64,000 bases of DNA from Thalassia testudinum. Its lineage: Eukaryota; Streptophyta; Magnoliopsida; Alismatales; Hydrocharitaceae. Below are positions 57,101-64,000 of the stretch, one piece after another. Where the stretch lies: positions 151,268,501 through 151,332,500 of the forward strand of contig JAZHRO010000063.1 in the NCBI GenBank assembly GCA_037157565.1, read 5' to 3'. The notes below the pieces were generated by a model. The model made no database searches, was not told the DNA's origin, and was given only the letters and a program-made list of their open reading frames with translations. The translations under genes and the position numbers were made by a program. The first letter of the stretch is position 1; each line of letters opens with the position of its first letter.

Positions 57101-58368
57101 AGTTTAGCGAATTTATTTATATAGTAAATATATTTAAAATTCAAAATTAATTAATCAATTATGTAGTATTATGTAAATATTTTATTTACCATATTTTATT
57201 TTATTTTTTTTAATAATTTATGGCCCCCAAATCGAGGGCCAAAAACGCGCACAGACGCAGCTGCGTCTGGTTTCCAGCGCACGATGTGGCGCTGGAATAG
57301 CGCCACATCGTGGGCTGCAAACGAAACGCAGCATATAAATATAATTTATGTTATAACCTTACCAGTCGTCATGGCGCCGGGCGCCCGAAACTTCACCTGT
57401 TCCGTCTGATCCGATAACCCGATTCTGATATGTGCTGAATACTGAATGCGTGATTCCTGTGTGGGGCTGGGAGCCCGAGCATGTGCGAACTTGTTGAAGG
57501 CGTTGGGCTGAGGCCCTGCGCTGATACGAAAACGTAACTAAGCACCTAATCTGAGATTAGGGCGCGCTTAGTAGAGGTCTGGTCCCACCCTAAGGGTGCT
57601 GTGTATCCCTCGAAAAGCGCGCCCGCTAATTAAACACATTTTACACTAAGGACTCCACCGCAGCCTCTGAAAGACTACACAGAACAAAATGAAAGGACAG
57701 ACGACTTAAAAAAAAAAGAGATAACACGAGATAACAACAGAAAAGACTCTGTACATATGTAAAATTAAACCCACATAATTACTAACAGAATAAAACGACA
57801 CTATAAATGTCGCTAAAGACCTCAGTTTGCTTCTTTAGGTTGTATATAGTGTTTCCTGAGATTTAGCGACGTTTATATCTGTCACTAAAACTGATATATA
57901 TGTCACTATAAATAAATGACTAGTAAGTTAAGTTTTTACACCATGGTATCCTAATGGAGTATGAACTAACATATTAGTGTTAATAGTATAACTTGTAAAT
58001 ACATAGTTTAGAGTATAATAATAGATTGTTTGATGCTTGTTCATAGTTAGCATTTTTGCAAGCACTTCTTAGTAACTATGTAAACAAAACATTCATTCAT
58101 TCTTTAAATGTAAAGTTTCTTTTTGAATAAGAAAACAATTTTGGAGATAATCAAAGAGTGACCGAATTAAATTCAATAAATTGCCTCCCAGAGAACGACC
58201 TGGAACAAAACCAGTAAAAATTAGATAAATAAGCAAATGATAATAATGGTTGTAATGACTGGAACTCACCCATACTCACCACTATAAGACATCCTTAATG
58301 TTATATTATACACCCTATACTACAACGACATAATCAACAATTATTACCAACAATCATTTTCACCACCA
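54167..58368 (+). repeat. LTR4 of the element A array (3' end of the array)
   Basis: The only LTR ending CACCACCA (C at 58366) and the only one followed by target-site sequence instead of a primer site. It otherwise agrees with LTR3, including G at 54838. Confidence 0.95.
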
Positions 58369-58373
58369 GTAGT
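58369..58373. other. Target duplication, right of the element A array
   Basis: GTAGT, identical to 26720-26724. The element B integrase sequence resumes directly after it. Confidence 0.93.
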
Positions 58374-58768
58374 ACGGAACTGCAACCAAGATCTTCCTAA
58401 GGCAGGAACCTACAAAGCTTCAAATGAGCGAGATCGATGAATTACGCCACGACACGTATGAGAACTCGCGAACTTACAAAGAGCGGGTTAAGGCCTTTCA
58501 CGACAAGCACATATCCAAAAAGATCTTCCATCCTAGTCAAAAAGTCCTACTCTTTGATGCCAAGCTTAAACTGTTCCCAGGAAAACTACGATCAAAATGG
58601 ATCGAACCTTACCTTATTTGACGAATCGTTGGAAATGGAGCCATCGAGATCAGTCCACTCAGCCACGATTCAGAACCTTTCATCGTGAATGGTCAGAGAC
58701 TCAAACCGTTCATTTACTTGACCGATACAAATTTGGCTGAGATATCCTTTACCCTCCATTCTCCTTGA
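58369..58768 (+). pseudogene. pol: Integrase C-terminal part of element B pol, broken
   Basis: This continues the pol frame interrupted at 26724. A frameshift lies near 58423. The next segment, from 58424, carries EIDELRHDTYENSRTYKERV, a KAFHDKHI stretch, KVLLFDAKLKLFPGKLRSKW and a stop at 58619-58621. Beyond it the same frame gives NGAIEI and VNGQRLKPFI and ends at TGA 58766-58768. These are the usual last blocks of Gypsy integrase, including the tail that survives in element A. No env-like ORF follows, unlike some Athila elements. Confidence 0.88.
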
Positions 58769-60405
58769 GCTCATTGCGCCCAGCTGATGGAGTAAGACTC
58801 TACGCTTAACGGGAGGCAGCCCATCATTTTTTAAAAGCCCGAAACCTTCTTGACATTCCTATGTTGAATTCATATTGCACTTTAGGGTTCATCCATTAGA
58901 ACAACTGACCCCACCTCAGGTACCCGTACTCAAGTTTTGAAATCATTCGCAACAATCACCTCGACCCATTCGCCCACTCAAAGCCTATTCTAATGAATGA
59001 TCTAAGCTGAACTCGAACCCACCTAATTTACAATGGGGACATTGTAAATTGTAGGCATGGGGGGGTATGAAAGTGCAAAACGCCATGAAAACTCATCTCA
59101 CAAGAAAAGGTTTCAACAAAAAAATCACATATCGCAAAAATACCAAAAAACTGAAAAAATTCTTGAAAAAAAATAAAAAAATTCGGAGGGGAGAGAAAAT
59201 TTTGAGGCCATACAAATCATGAAGAGAAAAAGGGGAAAAGTGAAAAATGTCAAAAAAGGAGCACAAAATGAAAAGAAAAAGACGAGAGTCATTAGTAAGA
59301 AACTAAGGGATTACTAAGTTCTAGACCATATCAAGAAAAAGAAAATGAAAGGAAAAAGTGCTAATGAAATATAAAAGAGATTAGTAGGAATGTTGATCTT
59401 AGGCCTCTTAGGCTAGACTCCTAGGCTTAAAAATTCAAGTATCTACTAAGATTTGGATAGTCCTCAAGAGGTTGGGGAAAATGCGAAGCTTAAGTATTAG
59501 GTCTAAGGCTTAGGGAGTATTCAGCCTTGTTAAATGACCTCTGGTTTGCGAGACTCGGTAACCTAAGCACCCCAATCCACACACAGTCTGGTTCAGTGCG
59601 CATAAGTATCAAAATCACACAAATGCATTTAAACTGTTCTGAAAAAATCGCCTAGATTAGGAACGACCGATCAACACAAGTTGATTTAGACGAGTTCTCG
59701 GCACGGAGAGGTAGGAAATTTCCCTCGAAGATGCGCAATAACATATTGCCTCCTCGGTGCTTGTCTCCTAGGATATTTACATATTCTACTGGGGGCATGT
59801 AAGCACCCTGTGCTGGCTCAGATGCCATGGGCAGCATTATCACGAAATGTCGATTGTCAAGGTCTGGATTTAGCTATAGAACACCATGGGTAAGATTATC
59901 TTGAAATCTTAAAAGCCAGGGTTCTGGGGGTTGCCATGTGCGGTACTATCATGAAGCATCGATTGCCAGGAACCCTTCAAGGATTGATGATGGGGACTAG
60001 GAATCTGATACAGACCGTGTTGAGAAGCCAATCCGAAGCTAGAAATAAAAAGAAAAGAGAGAGAAAACTCTCCAAACAAAGATATTCCTCTGTCTCCCTC
60101 CTATAAAAAAGCACTACGAACTGAACCGAGGCTAAAATATATTACAAGCTTGGGTGCTTTAGCCGCAGAGTCCAACGTACCTTAGGATAGTTCCTATGGG
60201 CCTTAAAAACCTTCGTGGTGGACTGAGGCTAGAGCTGGTTAGGTCAGGATCTTGGTTGGTACTTGAGTACCTATAGGCCTACTATCGGCATTCTAACATA
60301 ATCAAAAGGAAAAAAGCACTCATCATAGTTTTGAACATCAAAGAACTCATGGTCTAGAATCAAAGTTAAAACCTTAAAATTTTGCTACGGGACTATCAAA
60401 AGCTA
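58769..60405 (+). other. 3' noncoding region of element B
   Basis: It starts with the post-pol motif (CCCAGCTGATGG near 58779, GGGAGGCAGCCC near 58811). It contains the conserved hairpin and G-run, A/G-rich low-complexity sequence (59090-59370), and otherwise unique noncoding DNA. Two related phrases with GGTTCTGG/ATCACGAAATGTCGATTG-like text repeat near 59838-59860 and 59948-59975. No gene is seen. Confidence 0.7.
59025..59066 (+). other. Conserved hairpin plus G-run of element B
   Basis: AATTTACAATG-GGGA-CATTGTAAATT (59025-59050) is a perfect 11-bp stem, the longest of the family. GGCATGGGGGGGT follows at 59054-59066. Confidence 0.8.
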
Positions 60406-60417
60406 GGCATGGGGGTA
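60406..60417 (+). other. Polypurine tract of element B
   Basis: GGCATGGGGGTA directly before the 3' LTR start TGATGGGAACACC. Confidence 0.88.
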
Positions 60418-63162
60418 TGATGGGAACACCATCATGAGCCCTAACTAGCACATTTTGACCCATAAAAGAGAACAAAAGCTCCTACATAACCAACTGGAGG
60501 TCCTAATTCAATGAATAACCATTTTAAGAGAAAAGCAAGAAACAAGGGGTAAAACTGTAATTTTACCATTACAGTATAACAATAGGTTTTCTCAAGAGGT
60601 AAACACATGTCAAATGGTCTTAACAAGATAAAAAGTGAGTTAGTTCAAACAGAAAAGGGTTCGTGTGAACTCTGGGAATTAAATGACTTCTTGTAACCCT
60701 GAAATAGACCTGCTTGATTAAACAAGGTTCTGGTTAGGATAAAATTCACCTAAATCCTCTAAAAATCATATAAAAATATTCTTTAGGGTTTAGAACCTTC
60801 AATTTGGCTACTGGAACCTATTTTGACCTAAAATGGAGTCTCAGACAAATATTTGCCCTAAATTGGATTTTTACATAAATTGCCTAGTCAAACATGGTCA
60901 AATCCAAAATCCAACCTCACCAGTGGATTCCTTAAATCTAAATTAGGTTTGTACGAAAATTTGGACCTAAGAGGAATTCATCTTGACCCACTTTGCAAAT
61001 AGGTCCAGCCCAATTACATTTCTACCCCTAGATTTCCAAAACCCTTACAATTGACCCCCTATCTTCTTCTTTGTTCTTTGCAATTAGGTCCCTCCACCAT
61101 TATAGAAGGGAAATCCTACTCTGGCAAGCTTGAAAGGGCGATTTCTTCCTAATCTCTCAGAGAATCCCCTTCAAAATTGAAAGGGAGATTCTCTGAGAAA
61201 TCTCCTCCAATGTGAACCCAATTAGAAGCCCTATTTGGTACCCAATCTCTCATGCGAACACATGAGAGATTTGGGTCTCTCTCAAGTTTTCTCTGCCGGC
61301 AAACTTTCCAATCCTGGAAGCTTGGCTTCCAAGCATAAACCCGACCTCCAAGGCCTATTTAAGAGACCCCAAATCGCCCCTCATCTCCTAAGCTTGAATT
61401 CAGCCAACGAAACCCCTCAATTTCGTCTCTCCTCCTCTCGCTGATCTGCTCATCAAGCTTTGGCGACTTCTCCCACTCTCCCTCATCGCCTAGCCACAAT
61501 ACCGGTGGCAAGTTCCTCTTCCTCTCGCTCGTCCGCATCGTGCCGCACCCGCCAACGCTCCTGCCTCCCCTTCGTCCTCGCCGACCTCCCTCACTGAGCA
61601 CCTTCGTCTCCAACGTTGGTGAAACGAGCCAGATGCCATCCCTTCCTCCCTCTTCATTCCTTCACTCCCAGATAAGTCCTCTTACCCTCTAGTCAATTTT
61701 CCCCTTCTTTATTCCCTCGGACGACCACTGCTGCACTCCACCACCATCATCCCCTTCACCTCTGGCCACCACTCCGGCGAGTTTGCTCCACCTCCATAGA
61801 CCACCTCCCTCCTCGCCAACGGGTCCATAAGCACCACCCCACCTTACTGATCATAACCCCCACTTGCAACAATCCACTACTCTCCCACAAGTGCCCCCGA
61901 GCACACCCACACACACAGCCACAGTGTACCCTAGGCATGCTACCTCAGGCGGTCCCACACCACGCCAACCACCTCTGCACGTTCACCGCACCTTGGCAAA
62001 GCTCCCTGAGCTTTTTAACGTGGTCGCGAGGTCATGTGTGATTTCAGGTCCAGGGGTTTGCCGCCATTGATGCACAGTGGGAAGCTTGCTTGTAAGCTTC
62101 TCCAGGCCGTGCCCGCTTTAGGATCCAGTCCCTGGCTGCGTGAGGTATTCTCACAAACATCTCCAAGTGGCCAATTAAAGGCTAGAGCCATCCCTGTAGC
62201 TGCAATCGAGTGACACCTCTCTACTGCAGGCATACATGAAAGAGGCGGGAAGATAGTCCCACCTCGGAAACATCTGGAGCGCCAAAGCCACATAAAAGGA
62301 ATTTCTGCATAGGGTTTATCGCCTCCAACTCACAGGGTAAGGTCCCCTCTCACCCGACCCGATGCCTCGTCCACGACCACCCCCCACGGACTTGGTCATT
62401 CGACTTGACCCAGCACACCTTGCCCACCACCACATGCCGATGGGCCTGGTCCCAAGTGCGTACTCGACCTGATTACCTGAGAAGTGGCTCTGGGAGAGCG
62501 AACCTAAGAAAGAAAGGAGAGAAGAGAGCTCGCACGGGTAGGGGTAGGTTTTGCTCTACAGAGGAAGGAGAAGACAAGGCCAAAGGGGAAGCTAAGGGCT
62601 GCAGCAGAGAGAAGAAGGAAAGGGCTAAGGTAGAAGAAGGAGCTGAAGGAAAGAGCAAGGAAGGTAGAGAAAGAAAGAGAAGGAAGGAACTGAAGGAAGA
62701 AGAAGCTGAAGGCAGTTGAGACAGAGAAGAAGGCAAAGAAAGAGAAAGGCTAAGGCAAGGAATCAGAAGAAGATAAAGAAGAAAAGAAAGAAAGAAGAAG
62801 AAGATTGAAAGCAGCTGCCAGAGATAGAGAAAAGGAGAAGAAGAAGAGTGAAACACTGTAGCATCCACATTTTAAGGCATCTGATTCACAAATCAGACAT
62901 CCAATTTTGTGTTTATTCACATACATTGATTTCTTTAATATTTTGTGCTTACATTTATTCCTATCTTCTTAAAACATTGATCTTATTGCATATTATGTTA
63001 TTTCAAATTCTCAAGTTTTGATCTTGATTTCTTAACCTTAATTTGCTCCCTGTGTTCGACCTCGGACTTTCAAATTCGAGTAATAAATTGTATTTGTTTT
63101 GAATGCTTTTTCGACTGTATTACAACGTGACTTTTTAAAACTCGATCAAGCTTTCACAAACA
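60418..63162 (+). repeat. 3' LTR of element B, 2745 bp
   Basis: It runs from TGATGGGAACACCATCATG to TTTCACAAACA. It has no insertion at the E site (GTTTG at 62056-62060), an snRNA-type upstream element GTCCCACCTCG (62256-62266) with CATAAAAG at 62291-62298, a purine-rich AAG/GAA tract (62500-62850) and the U5 motif (63045-63065). ORFs 61235-61444, 62405-62719 and 62473-62868 are readings through LTR sequence. Confidence 0.92.
62256..62298 (+). promoter_or_regulatory. snRNA-type upstream element plus TATA-like site in the B 3' LTR
   Basis: GTCCCACCTCG matches RTCCCACATCG at 10 of 11 positions. CATAAAAG begins 25 bases later, the same spacing as in the 5' LTR and close to the 24 bases in LTR C. 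Confidence 0.5.
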
Positions 63163-63238
63163 GTACCCTACATTCAATAGTAATATTATAAATGTTATAT
63201 AAATCAATTATAATGAATGTATATTAATAATTATTTGC
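63163..63238. other. AT-rich spacer, possibly the continuation of the CACTA gene
   Basis: This is 76 bases between two B-family LTRs. On the minus strand it is AT-rich and ends TGAATGTAG-GGTAC, which could be an intron end with an AG acceptor leading into the exon fragment at 12905-12875. That would make it the other side of the site where element B entered the CACTA gene. This is inference from a short stretch. Confidence 0.35.
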
Positions 63239-64000
63239 TAATGGGAACACCATCATGAATCCTAACTAGCTCATTTTGACCCAGAGAAGAGAATAAAAAC
63301 TCCTACATAACCAAATGGAGGTCCTAACTCAATCAATAACTCTTCTGAAAGAAAGCAAGAAACAAGGGGTAAAACTGCAATTTTACCATTGCAGTGCAAC
63401 AACTTGATTTCTCATGGGCTAAACACAGGTCAAATGGTCTTAACAAGATAAAGAGTGGGTTGGTTCAAATAGAAAAGGGTTCGTTTGAATTCTGGGAATT
63501 AAATGACTTTTTGTAACCCTAAAATAAACCCACTTAATTTAACAAGGTTCTGGTCGAGATAAAATTCACCTAAACCCTCTAAAAATCATGTAAGAATATC
63601 CTCTAGGGTTTAGAACCTATTTTGACCTAAATAGGGGTCTCAATCAAATGTTTACCTTAAATTGGGTTTTTGTTTAAATCGCCCAACCAAACATAGTCAA
63701 ACCTAAAATCCAACATCACCATTGTATTCCTTAGGTCCAAATTAGATTTGTACCAAAATTTGGACCTAAGGGGAATTCACCTTGACCTACTTTGCAAACA
63801 GGTCCAACCCAATTACATTTCTACCCCTAACTTTTGAAAACTCCTGCAGACACCCCCCTAGCTTCCTCATCATTCTTTGCAATTAGGTCCCTCCTCCATT
63901 ATAGCGGAGGGAATCCTATTCCAGTGAGGATTCGAGGGAAAGAACTCCCTGATTCCTCAGAGAATCCCTTTCAAATTTGAAAGGGAGATTCTTTAAGAAA
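63239..64000 (+). mobile_element. Second B-family LTR, 5' part (runs off the window)
   Basis: It aligns with 60418 onward (AACACCATCATGAATCC, then parallel text to the right edge) but differs at many positions, including TAATGGG for TGATGGG at its start. No polypurine tract precedes it, so it is the 5' end of another element or a solo LTR. Confidence 0.82.

Larger units (their letters stand above)
26725..58368 (+). mobile_element. Element A array: three gag-only LTR elements in tandem sharing four LTRs
   Basis: The order is LTR1 26725-30926, internal 1 30927-35871, LTR2 35872-40073, internal 2 40074-45020, LTR3 45021-49222, internal 3 49223-54166, LTR4 54167-58368. All LTRs are 4202 bp; the internal regions are 4945, 4947 and 4944 bp, differing mainly in A-run lengths. 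Units are nearly identical but carry private substitutions, so they are not simple copies of one read. Each internal region has a primer site, gag, an integrase tail and a polypurine tract but no protease, RT, RNase H or integrase core. The element would rely on the Pol proteins of a related autonomous element. Confidence 0.95.
12906..63162 (+). mobile_element. Element B: old full-length Athila-type Gypsy element, split by three nested insertions
   Basis: The 5' LTR (12906-17796) and 3' LTR (60418-63162) are the same family. After removing solo LTR E and its duplication, the 5' LTR is ~2742 bp against 2745 bp for the 3' LTR. Between them lie a decayed tRNA-Asp primer site, gag, protease-RT-RNase H-integrase in one frame, a noncoding 3' region and a polypurine tract. 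Without the three insertions the element would be about 13.8 kb, normal for Athila. Gag and RT wording place it in the Athila lineage of Ty3/Gypsy. Many nonsense changes and frameshifts show it is dead. The target duplication is not convincing: 12907-12911 is GTATG and 63163-63167 is GTACC. Confidence 0.9.

Noticed and set aside
26725..58368. CRISPR-like or satellite array explanation of the periodicity
   Set aside because: The 9.15-kb period is explained fully by LTR plus internal region, with gag, primer sites and polypurine tracts in order.
58769..60405. Env-like gene after integrase, as in some Athila elements
   Set aside because: No ORF of useful length, signal peptide or membrane segment was found in this interval.

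Overview
This is a gene-poor, repeat-dense stretch of a flowering-plant nuclear genome. The evidence is Ty3/Gypsy LTR retrotransposons of the Athila type, with primer sites complementary to plant tRNA-Asp, a CACTA transposon end and plant-type introns. No host protein gene, rRNA or intact tRNA gene was recognised. The species cannot be named from the sequence. Nearly every base can be assigned to transposons inserted into one another.

Layout. (1) 1-882: the 5' part of an LTR (family C, minus strand) inserted in the 3' LTR of element D. (2) 883-6899: element D (minus strand), a non-autonomous LTR element with LTR remnants at both ends, a tRNA-Asp primer site at 5483-5500 and one 581-codon unrecognised ORF broken by a single stop. 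(3) 6900-11339: degenerate transposon-derived DNA, including an A-like LTR fragment. (4) 11340-12905: a CACTA transposon end with a broken, spliced transposase-type gene, interrupted by element B. (5) 12906-63162: element B, an old Athila-type element with 2.74-kb LTRs, gag, and a protease-RT-RNase H-integrase frame. It was split three times: solo LTR E at 14551-16694 in its 5' LTR, solo LTR C at 20952-23612 at the start of protease, and a 31.6-kb array of element A at 26725-58368 inside integrase. (6) 63163-63238: a short AT-rich remainder, possibly a CACTA intron. (7) 63239-64000: the start of another B-family LTR.

The outstanding structure is the element A array: LTR-internal-LTR-internal-LTR-internal-LTR, four LTRs of exactly 4202 bp and three near-identical internal regions of 4944-4947 bp. 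The whole array is flanked by one 5-bp target duplication (GTAGT). Each internal region has a perfect primer site, an intact 642-codon gag and a 59-codon integrase tail whose ATG overlaps the gag stop. Protease, RT, RNase H and the integrase core are absent. Element A is therefore a gag-only, pol-dependent element (TR-GAG type). Variants shared between the LTRs fit expansion by unequal exchange after one insertion.

Across unrelated-looking families the noncoding parts keep common signals: a self-complementary LTR start, a U5 motif, a CAATG/CATTG hairpin followed by a G-run, and a final GCATGGGGGTA tract before the 3' LTR. LTR families B and C also carry an snRNA-type upstream element plus TATA arrangement. 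These are the best candidates for undescribed function.
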